64,000 nt of DNA from contig NZ_JAHFZZ010000005.1 in NCBI RefSeq assembly GCF_018603905.1, forward strand, positions 62,001 to 126,000. Direction: 5' to 3'. Below, piece by piece: positions 42,768 through 52,369 of the stretch. The number at the start of each line of letters is the position of its first letter. Position 1 is the stretch's first letter. The DNA is from Nonomuraea sp. NEAU-A123. GTDB lineage: Bacteria; Actinomycetota; Actinomycetes; Streptosporangiales; Streptosporangiaceae. A program made the translations under genes and the position numbers. A model generated the notes under the pieces. It ran no database searches. It saw only the letters and a list, made by a program, of their open reading frames with translations, and had not been told where the DNA came from.

Positions 42768-42790
42768 TAAGGCGAAGGAGGGAGCGGGCG

Positions 42791-43612
42791 ATGGCGGAAG
42801 CGAAGGCGCCACAGCGCGGGGGGTACACGGAGGAAGTCTCTGCCGAACGGCTGGCGGAGATCGGACTCCGGTTCGAGGTGGACGGTGAGATCGCGACGAT
42901 CGCGCTGGATCGGCCCAGTAAGCGCAACGCACAGACGTTCGCGACCTGGGCGGCACTGGCTGACATCGGGGGCAACCTGCCTGAGCAGGTGCGCATCGTC
43001 GTCGTGAAAGGTGAGGGACCGTCCTTCTCGGCAGGCATCGACCTGCAGATGTTCACGCCTGAGGGAGTGCCCGGACAGGGCTCGTTCAGCGCGGCGGCAC
43101 GACTCGACACCACAGCGTTCGAGCAGCGCATTAGGACATTCCAACAGGGATTCCTTTGGCTTCGCCGACCAGAGATCGTCTCCATCGCGGCCGTACAGGG
43201 ACACGCGATCGGCGCGGGATTCCAGCTCGCGCTCGCCTGCGACCTGCGCATCGTGGCCGACGACGTTAAGTTCTGCATGAAAGAGCCCGCAATGGGGCTG
43301 GTGCCCGATCTGACCGGCACCAAGCCACTGGTCGAGCTGGTGGGCCTGGCCAAGGCGATCGACATCTGCCTGACCGCCAGGACCGTCGAGGCCGACGAGG
43401 CCATGCGCATCGGCCTCGCCGAACGTGTGGTCGCACCGGGCGACCTGGCGGGGGCCGTACAAGACAAGATCGCGGAGCTGCTGTCGACCAACCGGGACGC
43501 GGCGGCGGCGACCAAGCGACTCCTCCAGGGGGCGCAGGCGCGCACCCTGGAGGAGCAGAGCGCCGCGGAAGGGGCCGAGCAGGCACAGCGCCTCAAAGCG
43601 CTGTTCGGCTGA
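42791..43612 (+). CDS. Enoyl-CoA hydratase/isomerase (crotonase) family protein
   Basis: A 273-residue crotonase. The oxyanion-hole segments are GEGPSFSAGIDLQMF and AAVQGHAIGAGFQLALACDLRI; the position of the second catalytic glutamate is in FCMKEPAMGLVPDLTGTKPL. Acyl-CoA hydration or isomerisation is the family role; the exact substrate is not predictable. The ATG at 42791 follows GGAGGGAGCGGGCG. No fatty-acid genes are adjacent; the nearest FadD-type ligase is at 54.6 kb. Confidence 0.88.
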   Translation: MAEAKAPQRGGYTEEVSAERLAEIGLRFEVDGEIATIALDRPSKRNAQTFATWAALADIGGNLPEQVRIVVVKGEGPSFSAGIDLQMFTPEGVPGQGSFSAAARLDTTAFEQRIRTFQQGFLWLRRPEIVSIAAVQGHAIGAGFQLALACDLRIVADDVKFCMKEPAMGLVPDLTGTKPLVELVGLAKAIDICLTARTVEADEAMRIGLAERVVAPGDLAGAVQDKIAELLSTNRDAAAATKRLLQGAQARTLEEQSAAEGAEQAQRLKALFG

Positions 43613-43709
43613 GCCGCTTCCGCCCTGGGTGGTGGGGTTTTACGCGCTGAGCTGACCCGGGAATCGCACGGCCTTCCCGAACGCTGAGCCGGGGGAGGAG
43701 GACCCCCGA

Positions 43710-45596
43710 ATGGCGATGATGGGAGGGGGCTTCGGCCCCCAGGTGTGGGCGTCGCTGCGGCGCGACGGCTCCGTGACCGAGCAGCGGCTCACACCCGGCA
43801 CGGTCCGGCGCATCGCGCGCTACGCACGGCCGTATACCGGGCAGATCACCGCGTTCCTGCTGCTGGTGATAGCGGGCGCGGTCATCGTGATCGCCAACCC
43901 GCTGCTGATGAAGGCGATCATCGATGACGGCATCCTGCCCAGGCGGAGCGGCGTCGTGGTCGGCCTGGCCGTGGCGATCGCCGCGCTCGCGCTGGTCGAC
44001 GCGGGTCTGACGCTCGTGCAGCGCTGGTTCTCCGCGCGCATCGGCGAAGGGCTGATCTACGACCTGCGCACGCAGGTGTTCGACCACGTGCAGCGCATGC
44101 CGGTCGCGTTCTTCATGCGCGCGCAGACCGGCGCGCTGGTCAGCCGGCTCAACAGCGACGTGATCGGCGCCCAGCGCGCCGTGACCAGCACGCTGTCGTC
44201 GGTCGTCAGCAACGTGATCAGCCTGATCCTGGTGCTGGGCGCGATGCTGGTGCTGTCATGGCAGGTGACGCTGGTCGCGCTGGTGCTGCTGCCGATCTTC
44301 ATCGTGCCCGCCAAGTGGGTCGGGCGGCGCATGTCCACGCTGACCCGCGAGCAGATGCAGCTCGACGCCGAGATGAGCTCGGTCACCACCGAGCGCTTCA
44401 ACGTGGCGGGCGCGATGGTGGCCAAGCTGTACGGCCGGCCCGAGGACGACGCCGCCGTCTACAGCTCCCGCGCCGCCCGGGTGCGCGACGTGGGCGTGAC
44501 GGTCGGGATGTACGGCACGGTGTTCCGGGTGGCGCTCGGCCTGGTCGCGGCGCTGGCCACCGCGCTGGTCTACGGCATCGGCGGCGTGCTGGCCGTCGGC
44601 GGCGCCTTCGAGCTGGGCACGCTGGTGGCCCTGGCCGCGCTGCTGATGCGGTTGTACGGCCCCCTCACCTCGCTGTCCAACGTGCAGGTGGACGTGATGA
44701 CCGCGCTCGTCAGCTTCGACCGGGTCTTCGAGATCCTCGACCTCAAGCCCATGGTGTCGCAGAAGCCCGGCGCGAAGCCGCTGCCGGACGGGCCGGTGAC
44801 GATCGAGTTCGACGGCGTCCACTTCCGCTACCCGGCGGCCGAGGAGGTGTCGCTGGCCTCGCTGGAGTCGGTGGCCAGGCAGGACACGGGCCCGTCCCAG
44901 CCGGTGCTGCGCGGCGTGTCGTTCACGGCCGGCCCCGGCCGGCTCATCGCCCTGGTCGGCCCCTCGGGGGCGGGCAAGACCACGATCACCTCGCTGGTCT
45001 CCCGGCTCTACGACGTCAACGAGGGCGCGGTCCGGATCAACGGGCTCGACGTGCGCGACGCCACGCTCGCCTCGCTGCGCGACACCGTGGGCGTGGTCAT
45101 GCAGGACGCTCATCTCTTCCATGACACGATCGGGGCCAACCTCCGTTACGCCAGGCCAGAGGCGAGTGACGAGGAGATCTGGGACGCTCTCAGGGCCGCG
45201 CAGATAGGCGACCTCATCGAGGGGCTGCCCGACGGGCTGGACACCGTCGTGGGCGACCGCGGCTACCGGCTGTCCGGCGGCGAGAAGCAGCGGCTGGCGC
45301 TGGCCAGGCTGCTGCTGAAGGCGCCGCGCGTGGTGGTGCTCGACGAGGCCACCGCCCATCTCGACTCGGAGTCGGAGGCGGCCGTGCAGCAGGCGCTGAA
45401 GACCGCGCTGGCCGGCCGCACCTCGCTGGTGATCGCGCACCGCCTGTCGACGATCAGGGAGGCCGACGAGATCCTCGTCGTGCAGGACGGCCGCATCGCC
45501 GAGCGGGGCGGCCACGAGGAGCTGCTGGCGCGCGGCGGGCTCTACGCCGAGCTCTACCGCACCCAGTTCAGCTCTTCAAATAGCCCAGCCGCGTGA
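43710..45596 (+). CDS. Type I ABC exporter (fused membrane and ATPase domains)
   Basis: A 628-residue half-transporter. The membrane domain (about 30-330) has six helices; the ATPase domain has Walker [10 protein letters not shown], signature [16 protein letters not shown] and Walker [18 protein letters not shown]. It works as a dimer for lipid, drug or peptide export. An unusual insertion [15 protein letters not shown] lies before the first strand of the ATPase domain. Its 3' end overlaps the convergent sulfotransferase gene by 29 bp. Confidence 0.92.
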   Translation: MAMMGGGFGPQVWASLRRDGSVTEQRLTPGTVRRIARYARPYTGQITAFLLLVIAGAVIVIANPLLMKAIIDDGILPRRSGVVVGLAVAIAALALVDAGLTLVQRWFSARIGEGLIYDLRTQVFDHVQRMPVAFFMRAQTGALVSRLNSDVIGAQRAVTSTLSSVVSNVISLILVLGAMLVLSWQVTLVALVLLPIFIVPAKWVGRRMSTLTREQMQLDAEMSSVTTERFNVAGAMVAKLYGRPEDDAAVYSSRAARVRDVGVTVGMYGTVFRVALGLVAALATALVYGIGGVLAVGGAFELGTLVALAALLMRLYGPLTSLSNVQVDVMTALVSFDRVFEILDLKPMVSQKPGAKPLPDGPVTIEFDGVHFRYPAAEEVSLASLESVARQDTGPSQPVLRGVSFTAGPGRLIALVGPSGAGKTTITSLVSRLYDVNEGAVRINGLDVRDATLASLRDTVGVVMQDAHLFHDTIGANLRYARPEASDEEIWDALRAAQIGDLIEGLPDGLDTVVGDRGYRLSGGEKQRLALARLLLKAPRVVVLDEATAHLDSESEAAVQQALKTALAGRTSLVIAHRLSTIREADEILVVQDGRIAERGGHEELLARGGLYAELYRTQFSSSNSPAA

Positions 45597-46452
45597 GCTC
45601 CTGCCTGGCGACCTTCTCCACCAGCGTGAGGTCGCCGGGCCGCAGGCGGGTGCGCCAGGAGCCGACCTCGGAGACCCGCGGGCCGTACAAGCCGATCTTG
45701 GAGACGCGCGTCTCCAAGAACTCCGTCAGCGCCGCCACCGGCTCCGCCGGCTTCTGCACGAGGTCCTCGTAGCGCAGCGTGAGCAGCTGGCCAGTAGGCA
45801 GTTCCTTGCGCAGCGTGGCGCTGAGCCGTACGGCGCTGCGCCAGCGCAGGGCGCTCTTGCCCGCGGCCGGCATGCCCTTCCACCGGTCGCGGTGCTCGTC
45901 GCGGTTGACGCCGAGGAAGGGATTGGGGAACTCGGTCTCCTCCGACAGCATCACCGGCTTGAACCAGGCCAGGCAGGCCGGATCGTCGAGCATGTCGGCG
46001 ACCACGTCGCGGCCGTCGCGGATGAGCTGCACGAACCGGGCGTCGGGGAAGGCCTGGAGCAGCACGGGAGCGCTGTAGATCAGGTCGGGACTGCCGTCGC
46101 CGAACCTGGTCACCTCGCTCGTCGCCACGCACGGGCCCATGCCCGTGACGCCGCCGGCCTCCCTGCACGGCTCGGAGCACTGGCCGCACGATCGGGGCAG
46201 CACCTGCCACGACTCGGCGAGCGCGTCACGCAGCACGCGTACGGCCCCCGACGTCTGGCCGATCGACGGCTTGCGGGCGAAGGCGTAGACCACGTGCGCG
46301 ACGGACGCCCGGCCCATCGTCACGTGGAAGCCGGGGGAGCGTTTCAGGGCGCGGGCGAGCAGGTCCGCGCCGGAGTGCGGAGCACCGAGCAGGAAGACCG
46401 GCCTGCGGACCTTGATGCCGTTGACCACGAGGATGTGGGGCGGAAGTCGCAT
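45568..46452 (-). CDS. Sulfotransferase-family protein
   Basis: A 294-residue protein with the PAPS phosphosulfate loop [18 protein letters not shown] near residue 17 and the 3'-phosphate motif [17 protein letters not shown], as in actinobacterial sulfotransferases. The acceptor is unknown. A four-cysteine stretch ([15 protein letters not shown] and a following Cys) in the middle is uncommon and could bind metal. The ATG at 46452 was chosen; the frame continues upstream without conservation. It is convergent with the ABC exporter and divergent from the LD-carboxypeptidase. Confidence 0.8.
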   Translation of the reverse strand: MRLPPHILVVNGIKVRRPVFLLGAPHSGADLLARALKRSPGFHVTMGRASVAHVVYAFARKPSIGQTSGAVRVLRDALAESWQVLPRSCGQCSEPCREAGGVTGMGPCVATSEVTRFGDGSPDLIYSAPVLLQAFPDARFVQLIRDGRDVVADMLDDPACLAWFKPVMLSEETEFPNPFLGVNRDEHRDRWKGMPAAGKSALRWRSAVRLSATLRKELPTGQLLTLRYEDLVQKPAEPVAALTEFLETRVSKIGLYGPRVSEVGSWRTRLRPGDLTLVEKVARQELTRLGYLKS

Positions 46453-46528
46453 ACGAGAGGTAAGTGTGACACCGTTTGGCGGGTGAAAAAGCCAACGTCG
46501 GCGTCGGTCCTCGTCAAGGAGTTGATCG

Positions 46529-47422
46529 ATGCGGCAGGGTGACACCGTCGCCATCGTCTCGCCGTCGGGCCCGCCGAACGCCATCCTGCTCAGACGGGGG
46601 GTCGAGCGCCTGGAGGGGCTCGGGCTGAAGGTCGTGGTCGGCGAGCACGTGCTCGGCCGCCAGGAGCTGCCCTACCTCGCCGGAGCCGACGCCTCGCGCG
46701 CCGCGGACCTGCAGGCCGCCTGGTGCGATCCGGCCGTCTCCACGGTGTTCTGCGCCAGGGGCGGCTACGGCGCGGCCAGGCTGCTCGGCCTGCTCGACTG
46801 GGCCGCCATGCGCGCGGCGGGACCCAAGACGCTCATCGGGTCCAGCGACATCACCGCGCTGCACCACGCGTTCGCGCTGGAGCTGGGCGTGCCCACGCTG
46901 CACGGTCCGATGCCGGCCTGCGACGTGATCGCCGACGAGAAGCGGCCCGAGCCGCGTACCTGGGAGCACCTGCGGGCCGCCCTGGCCCGCCAGGCGCCGC
47001 CGGTCGTCGGCGACCGCGTGCTGGCTCCCGGCCGGGCCGAGGGTGTGCTGGTGGGCGGTAATCTGTCGCTGCTCGCCTCCATGTGCGGCACGCGCTACCA
47101 CCCGTCGTTCGCCGGCAAGATCGTGCTGCTGGAGGACATCGGTGAGGAGCCGTACCGGATCGATCGGATGCTCACCCAGTTAGTTCAGGCGGGCGCCTTC
47201 AACGGCGTGCGGGGGATCGCCCTCGGTTCTTGGGTGGACTGCGGAGATCCCTACCCCGTCCTTAAAGACCGGCTGCTGCCGCTCGGAGTGCCTGTCCTGG
47301 CGGGGTTGCCGGTGGGTCACGGCACACCACAGATGAGTGTGTGGCTTGGGGCTCTTGGGGCTATCGATACCGAATCGTGCTCGCTGGCTGGTCTGTTCCG
47401 CAACGAGGAGCAGGCAAGGTAG
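46529..47422 (+). CDS. LD-carboxypeptidase (peptidase S66)
   Basis: A 297-residue MccF/LdcA-like serine peptidase. The nucleophile elbow is LIGSSDITALHHA (Ser near 109), with downstream Glu (LLEDIGEEPYRIDRML) and His (GHGTPQMSVWLG) completing the triad. It trims murein tetrapeptides or detoxifies microcin-type compounds. The ATG at 46529 follows AAGGAGTTGATCG. A 19-residue out-of-frame open frame (46483-46542) overlaps its start. Confidence 0.92.
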   Translation: MRQGDTVAIVSPSGPPNAILLRRGVERLEGLGLKVVVGEHVLGRQELPYLAGADASRAADLQAAWCDPAVSTVFCARGGYGAARLLGLLDWAAMRAAGPKTLIGSSDITALHHAFALELGVPTLHGPMPACDVIADEKRPEPRTWEHLRAALARQAPPVVGDRVLAPGRAEGVLVGGNLSLLASMCGTRYHPSFAGKIVLLEDIGEEPYRIDRMLTQLVQAGAFNGVRGIALGSWVDCGDPYPVLKDRLLPLGVPVLAGLPVGHGTPQMSVWLGALGAIDTESCSLAGLFRNEEQAR

Positions 47423-47438
47423 GAATACACGCATTGGG

Positions 47439-48335
47439 ATGAAACGGACAGAGGGGACGCGGCGCGTGAACTTGTTCAAGCGTGACCGGGAGCCCTCTCG
47501 GCGGTCGATCGAGGACATCGATCTCGACTCGCTGCTCGGGCTCGTCGCCGAGTCCCTAGGGTACACCGGCGTCTTCGCCGCCGACGGCGCGTCGCTGACG
47601 CTGAGGGGCGACAGGGAGATCCTGGTCAGGCTCACCGGGTTGCGCCGCGAGGTGGGCCGCCGGCCCAGGGACGACTGGCCCATGCTGGTCTCCGAGCACC
47701 TAGCGAACGCGGTCGCGGCGGCCGACGAACTGCTCGACGTCTGCGACCTCGACCAGGTCAAGCCGCTGCTGCGGACCCGCGTCGAGGCGGTCGACGAGGT
47801 CGCCGACCTGACCAGGGTGGTGGGCCGCCATCTCAACGGCGACCTGGTCGAGCTGCTCACGGTGGGCTCCAGGCCGGTACGCCCCGAGGAGGCCGGCTGC
47901 TGGCCCGTCCCGTCGGGCCGGGCGCTAGAGCTGGCCATCACGAACGTCGGGCAGGACGAGCGGCTGGAACTCGAGGCCATCGAGCTGTCGGGCACGCCGG
48001 TGTGGCGCCTGACCGGCCGCACCCCGGCCGCGGCCACCCACCTGCGCTGGCTCGGCGACTACCTGCCGATACCCGCCGACGGGGTGCTCGTGGTGCTTCC
48101 GGACCCGTACACACTGATCGTGCACCCGGTCGACGGGATCGGCGTGGTGCGGGCGCTGGAGCGCCTGCGCGTGCACGCCGTACGCACCGACGGGCTCAGC
48201 CCGCAGGTCTACTGGTGGCACGAGGGACGGCTGACGCTCATCAGGGCGGACATCGTCCTGCAGGACGGCCTGGCCCGCCTGGTGGTGGCGCCGCCGCCGG
48301 AGTTCGCCAAGGTGCTGGCCCGGCTCGCCGTCTGA
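47439..48335 (+). CDS. Conserved actinobacterial hypothetical protein
   Basis: A 298-residue protein starting at ATG 47439, or at GTG 47466 (NLFKRDREPS). No signal peptide or membrane helix. The first half has the alternating charged pattern DIDLDSLLGLVAESLGYTGVFAADGASLTLRG; the second half is a beta-rich domain with VYWWHEGRLTLIRADI. I do not recognise a family with known function. It follows the LD-carboxypeptidase by 16 bp and may be co-transcribed. Confidence 0.75.
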   Translation: MKRTEGTRRVNLFKRDREPSRRSIEDIDLDSLLGLVAESLGYTGVFAADGASLTLRGDREILVRLTGLRREVGRRPRDDWPMLVSEHLANAVAAADELLDVCDLDQVKPLLRTRVEAVDEVADLTRVVGRHLNGDLVELLTVGSRPVRPEEAGCWPVPSGRALELAITNVGQDERLELEAIELSGTPVWRLTGRTPAAATHLRWLGDYLPIPADGVLVVLPDPYTLIVHPVDGIGVVRALERLRVHAVRTDGLSPQVYWWHEGRLTLIRADIVLQDGLARLVVAPPPEFAKVLARLAV

Positions 48336-48353
48336 CGGCCGGGCCGGTAGGGC

Positions 48354-50117
48354 TCAGCCGGGCTGGGAGAGCGCGCGGGCGGCGTGTACGAGGGGGACGT
48401 GGCTGAACGCCTGGGGGAAATTTCCCACCATCCGGGCGTATCGCGGGTCGTACTCCTCGGCCAGCAGGCCCACGTCGTTGCGCAGCGCCAGCAACCGCTC
48501 GAACAACTGCTTGGCCTCCTCCTTGCGCCCCTGCATGGCCATCACCTCGACCAGCCAGAAGCTGCACGCCAGGAACGCGCCCTCGCCGCCGGGCAGCCCG
48601 TCGACGTCGTTGTCCTCGGCCACCGGGTAGCGCAGCACGAAACCGTCGGACAGCAGCTCCTTCTCGATGGCCGCCACCGTGCCGGCCACGCGCGGGTCGT
48701 CGACCGGCAGGAACCCCACGAGGGGCATGAGCAGCAGCGCGGCGTCGACGTCCGGCGAGCCGTAGGACTGGGTGAAGGTGTTGCGCCTGGCGTCGAAGCC
48801 CTTCTCGCAGATCTCGGCGTGGACGGCGTCGCGCAGCTCCCGCCACCGGTCGACGGGACCGGTCCTGCCGAAGCGCTCCACGTACTGGACGGCCCGGTCG
48901 AGCGCCACCCAGCACATCATCTTGGAGTGGGTGAAGTGCCGGCGCGGGCCGCGTACCTCCCACAGCCCCTCGTCGGGCTCGTCCCAGTGCTCGGCCACGT
49001 AGTCCAGCAACTGGCGCTGGATCGCCCACGCGCGGTCGTCGGCGGCCAGGCCGGAGGTCCTGGAGACGAACAGACAGCTCATCACCTCGCCGTAGACGTC
49101 GAGCTGGAGCTGCTTGACGGCCTGGTTGCCGATCCTGACCGGCCGGGAGTCCTCGTAGCCGTCGAGCCAGTCGAGCTGCATCTCCGGCAGCCGGCGCTCG
49201 CCCGCGACGCCGTACATGATCTGCAGGTCCTGCGGGCGGCCGGCGATCGCGCGCAGCAGCCACGACCGCCAGGCGGCGGCCTCGTCCAGATAGCCGGAGT
49301 TGATCAGCGCGTCGAGCGTCATCGTCGCGTCGCGCAGCCAGCAGTAGCGGTAGTCCCAGTTGCGCACGCCGCCCAGGTCCTCGGGGATGGAGGTGGTGGG
49401 GGCGGCCACGATGCCGCCGGTGGGGTCGTAGATGAGGCCCTTGAGCGTGATCAGCGAGCGGACGACGGCCTCGCGGTACGGGCCTTCATAGGTGCATTTG
49501 GCCACCCATTCGGCCCACATCGCCTCGGTCTCGGCGAGCTGGGTCTCGGCGTGGATCCGCGGCGGCATCGGCTGGTGCGACGGGTGCCAGGTGAACACGA
49601 ACGGCAGCCGTTCGCCCTCCTTGACGGTGAAGGTGGCGCGGTGCGCGTAGTCGCCGCCCTTGAGCGGGACGGGGGAGTGCAGCCAGATCGAGTCCGGGCC
49701 GCCGATCGCCTGCAGGTGGCCGTTGGTGCGGCGCACCCACGGCACGATCCTGCCGTAGTCGAAGCGGACCCTGAGCTGCGTGGACATCTCGACCGTGCCG
49801 GAGACGCCCTCGACGATGCGGACCACGTCGGGGTTGCGGTCACGCGGTGGCATGAAGTCGATCACGCGGACCGTGCCCGTCGGGGTGTCCCACTCGCTCT
49901 CCAGGATCAGCGTGTCGGGCCGGTAGCGCCGCCGCGTGGCGGCCCGCCTGCCGGTGGGGCCGAGCCACCAGTGGCCGTTGCGCTCGCTGCCGAGCAGCGC
50001 CGTGAAACAGGAGGGGGAGTCGAACCTGGGCAGGCAGAGCCAGTCGATGGAACCGTCTCTGCCGACCAGGGCCGCTGACTGCATGTCGCCGATGAGCGCG
50101 TAATCCTCGATCCGCAT
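48354..50117 (-). CDS. Glycoside hydrolase family 15 protein (glucoamylase/trehalase-like)
   Basis: A 587-residue cytoplasmic GH15 protein: N-terminal MRIEDYALIGDMQSAALVGRDGSIDWLCLPRFDSPSCF is the family opening, followed by an (alpha/alpha)6 barrel with NWDYRYCWLRDATMTLDALI and DEPDEGLWEVRGPRRHFTHSKMMCWVALDRAV. Mycobacterial relatives are trehalases; glucoamylase activity is the alternative. No signal peptide. The ATG at 50117 is unambiguous from family alignment. Confidence 0.92.
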   Translation of the reverse strand: MRIEDYALIGDMQSAALVGRDGSIDWLCLPRFDSPSCFTALLGSERNGHWWLGPTGRRAATRRRYRPDTLILESEWDTPTGTVRVIDFMPPRDRNPDVVRIVEGVSGTVEMSTQLRVRFDYGRIVPWVRRTNGHLQAIGGPDSIWLHSPVPLKGGDYAHRATFTVKEGERLPFVFTWHPSHQPMPPRIHAETQLAETEAMWAEWVAKCTYEGPYREAVVRSLITLKGLIYDPTGGIVAAPTTSIPEDLGGVRNWDYRYCWLRDATMTLDALINSGYLDEAAAWRSWLLRAIAGRPQDLQIMYGVAGERRLPEMQLDWLDGYEDSRPVRIGNQAVKQLQLDVYGEVMSCLFVSRTSGLAADDRAWAIQRQLLDYVAEHWDEPDEGLWEVRGPRRHFTHSKMMCWVALDRAVQYVERFGRTGPVDRWRELRDAVHAEICEKGFDARRNTFTQSYGSPDVDAALLLMPLVGFLPVDDPRVAGTVAAIEKELLSDGFVLRYPVAEDNDVDGLPGGEGAFLACSFWLVEVMAMQGRKEEAKQLFERLLALRNDVGLLAEEYDPRYARMVGNFPQAFSHVPLVHAARALSQPG

Positions 50118-50142
50118 GTACCGACGCTACCGGCGGGAAGGC

Positions 50143-50197
50143 GATCTCGCGGCCGCTGCGCGCACGTCGCGTCGTGAGCGGGCGCGGCCGCGAGATC
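50143..50197 (-). terminator. Long hairpin at the end of the YczE-like gene
   Basis: GATCTCGCGGCCGC (50143-50156) and its exact complement (50184-50197) form a 14-bp stem with a 27-nt loop. It begins at the stop codon of the minus-strand YczE-like gene and ends before the GH15 gene. No T tract. Confidence 0.5.
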
Positions 50198-50798
50198 ACG
50201 TCAGGGGGAACCGGCGGGCGAACAGCTGGGTCACCGGGCCGATGGCCAGGGCGTAGACCAGGGTCGCGATGCCGACCGTGCCGCCGAGCAGCCAGCCGAG
50301 GGCCAGCACCGTGATCTCGATGAGCAGGCGGCTGAGCCGGAGCGACAGGCCGAGCTGGGTCAGGCCGGTCATGATGCCGTCACGCGGTCCCGCGCCCAGC
50401 CCCGCGCCGATGTACAGGACGGTGGCCAGCGCGATCGACACCACGCTGAGCACCAGGTACAGCCAGCTCGCCGCCCAGTACGTGGCGGTGGGCAGCAGGT
50501 AGACGGCGGCGTCGGCGAACAGGCCCACGAAGACGACGTTGCTGATCGTGCCGAGTCCGGGCTTCTCCTTCAGCGGGATCCACAGCAGCATCACCAGCGC
50601 GCCGACCATGATGATGACCGTCCCGATCGACAGGCCCGTCCGCATGGCCAGGCCCTGGTGGAGGGCGTTCCATGGGGCGTTGCCAAGCCCGGAGTCGATC
50701 TGGAAGCCGATGCCCGTCCCGTACAACGCCAGGCCACCGTAGAGGCGCAGGAGGCGGATGGGCAGGGTGTTCGGGCGTGGGACGGATGCTTCGCTCAT
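50196..50798 (-). CDS. YczE/YyaS/YitT-like membrane protein
   Basis: A 200-residue protein with five helices and the signature GGLALYGTGIGFQIDSGLGNAPWNALHQGLA near the N-terminus plus AGLGAGPRDGIMTGL. YczE homologues are commonly encoded next to a MocR regulator (ycxD in Bacillus), and the same pair is seen here divergently. YczE affects lipopeptide production in Bacillus, but its mechanism is unknown. The ATG at 50798 overlaps the first AGTGG repeat of the operator. Confidence 0.82.
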   Translation of the reverse strand: MSEASVPRPNTLPIRLLRLYGGLALYGTGIGFQIDSGLGNAPWNALHQGLAMRTGLSIGTVIIMVGALVMLLWIPLKEKPGLGTISNVVFVGLFADAAVYLLPTATYWAASWLYLVLSVVSIALATVLYIGAGLGAGPRDGIMTGLTQLGLSLRLSRLLIEITVLALGWLLGGTVGIATLVYALAIGPVTQLFARRFPLT

Positions 50799-50857
50799 AG
50801 TGGTCTCAGAGTGGCAGGGCCACTGCTTGCCAAACCAGGGCCAATCCCGGAAAGTGG
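50797..50857. promoter_or_regulatory. Repeated (A)GTGG motifs between divergent yczE-like and mocR genes
   Basis: The 64-bp divergent gap and its edges hold ATAGTGGTC (50797), AGAGTGGCA (50808), CCACT (inverted, 50820-50824) and AAAGTGGCC (50851). MocR/PdxR-type regulators bind direct repeats of AAAGTGG-like sequence, so this is the probable operator. Confidence 0.6.
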
Positions 50858-50862
50858 CCTTT

Positions 50863-52296
50863 ATGAGGTTTTTGTCGGCGACGCAGGTGGCCAGGCTGGT
50901 GGACATCCCGGCGGGCGCCAGGCCGTACTACCGCGCGCTCGCCGACGCCGTGCGCGCGCTCATCATGGACGGCCGCCTGCCGGTACGGGTGCGCCTGCCC
51001 GCCGAGCGAGACCTGGCCCAGACGCTGGCGGTCAGCCGCACCACGGTAACCGCCGCCTACGACCTGCTGCGCGAGCGGGGTTACCTGGAGAGCAGGCAGG
51101 GCTCGGGAAGCTGGACCGTGCTGCCGGACCCGGCCATGTCGGCGGAGAACCCGTGGCTGTCCGTCGACGGCGACGGCCTCATCCCGCTGCACTGCGCCGC
51201 CCCGCCCGCGCCGTCGGCGCTGGCCGAGGCCATGACCGAGGCCGTGGCGGACCTGCCCAGGTACGGCATGGGCCACGGCTACGACCCGATGGGCCTGCTC
51301 GCGCTCAGGGAGCGGATCGCCGCCCACTACACCGGCCGCGGGCTGGCCACCAGGCCGGAGCAGATCCTCGTCGCCACCGGTTCCCAGCACGCGATCCAGC
51401 TCGTGCTCGGCCTGCTCGTCGGCGCGGGCGACCCGGTGCTCGTCGAGTCGCCCACCTACCCGCACGCCATGGACGTGGCCCGCCAGCGCGGCGCCCGGAT
51501 GGTGCCCGTCGGCATCTCGCACGAGGGCTGGCAGGCCGACCTGGTCTCCTGCGCCATGCGCCAGTCCGCGGCCCGGCTGGCCTACCTGATGCCCGACTTC
51601 CAGAACCCGACCGGCGCGCTCATGGACGACGCCACCAGGGCCGCGATCGCCGGGGCCGCCAGGCGTACGGACACCATGCTGGTCATCGACGAGACCTGGT
51701 CGGAGCTGGCCCTGGACGAGGTGCCACGGACGGCGCCCATGGCCGCCTTCGACACCGACAGCAGGATGATCAGCATCGGCTCGGCCTCCAAGCTGTGGTG
51801 GGGCGGGCTGCGCATCGGCTGGGTGCGCACCACGGCCGCGCTGGCCCGCCGCCTGGCCGTGCACCGCGGGGCTGTGGACATCGCCAGCCCGGTCCTGGAG
51901 CAGCTCGTGGTGGCGCGGCTGTTCGACAGGATGGAGCAGACCAGGGCCGAGCGCCGCCGTACGCTGCGGGCCTCTCGCGACACGCTCGTCGCCGGGCTCC
52001 GCGAACGGCTGCCCGGGTGGAGCTTCACCGTGCCGAAGGGCGGCGGCACGCTGTGGGTGCGGCTCGACGGCGGCTCGTCCGTCGCCCTGGCCGACGCCGC
52101 GGCCCATCATGGGGTACGGCTCGCGCCAGGGCCCTGGTTCGGGCTGGAGGGCACGCTGGAGGGCTATCTGCGCCTGCCGTACACGCAGCCGCCCCAGGTG
52201 CTCACCGACGCCGTCACCCGCATCGCGGCGGCCCACGAGCACGGGCCCGTCGGCGCCAGGCCGCGGCTGCCCGACTCGCTCATGCCGATGGTCTGA
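50863..52296 (+). CDS. MocR-type regulator (GntR HTH fused to aminotransferase fold)
   Basis: A 477-residue protein. The winged helix (about 20-90) has LPAERDLAQTLAVSRTTVTAAYDLLRERG; the fold-type I aminotransferase domain (about 110-460) has FQNPTGALM, VIDETWSELALD and the PLP lysine in SIGSASKLWWGGLRIGW. These regulators sense PLP or an amino compound. The ATG at 50863 is close to the last AGTGG repeat. A 31-bp tandem repeat begins at its last codons. Confidence 0.92.
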   Translation: MRFLSATQVARLVDIPAGARPYYRALADAVRALIMDGRLPVRVRLPAERDLAQTLAVSRTTVTAAYDLLRERGYLESRQGSGSWTVLPDPAMSAENPWLSVDGDGLIPLHCAAPPAPSALAEAMTEAVADLPRYGMGHGYDPMGLLALRERIAAHYTGRGLATRPEQILVATGSQHAIQLVLGLLVGAGDPVLVESPTYPHAMDVARQRGARMVPVGISHEGWQADLVSCAMRQSAARLAYLMPDFQNPTGALMDDATRAAIAGAARRTDTMLVIDETWSELALDEVPRTAPMAAFDTDSRMISIGSASKLWWGGLRIGWVRTTAALARRLAVHRGAVDIASPVLEQLVVARLFDRMEQTRAERRRTLRASRDTLVAGLRERLPGWSFTVPKGGGTLWVRLDGGSSVALADAAAHHGVRLAPGPWFGLEGTLEGYLRLPYTQPPQVLTDAVTRIAAAHEHGPVGARPRLPDSLMPMV

Positions 52297-52366
52297 CCGG
52301 CCCGGCTCGCTCATGCCGATGGTCTGACCGGCCCGGCTCGCTGACGCCGATGGTCTGACCGGCCCC
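52274..52366 (+). repeat. 31-bp tandem repeat, three copies, across the mocR stop
   Basis: Copies occupy 52274-52304, 52305-52335 and 52336-52366. The first two differ by one base, the third by a few (CTGACGCC for CTCATGCC). Each contains GCCGATGGTCTGACCGG, so each carries the gene's last codons and stop in frame order. The array ends at the 3' end of the convergent TRIC gene. It looks like a recent slippage duplication. Confidence 0.9.
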
Positions 52367-52369
52367 GGC

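Noticed and set aside
46483..46542. A 19-residue frame overlapping the LD-carboxypeptidase start
   Set aside because: No ribosome site of its own is visible and the frame is out of phase with the peptidase; kept only as a note in that gene's entry.
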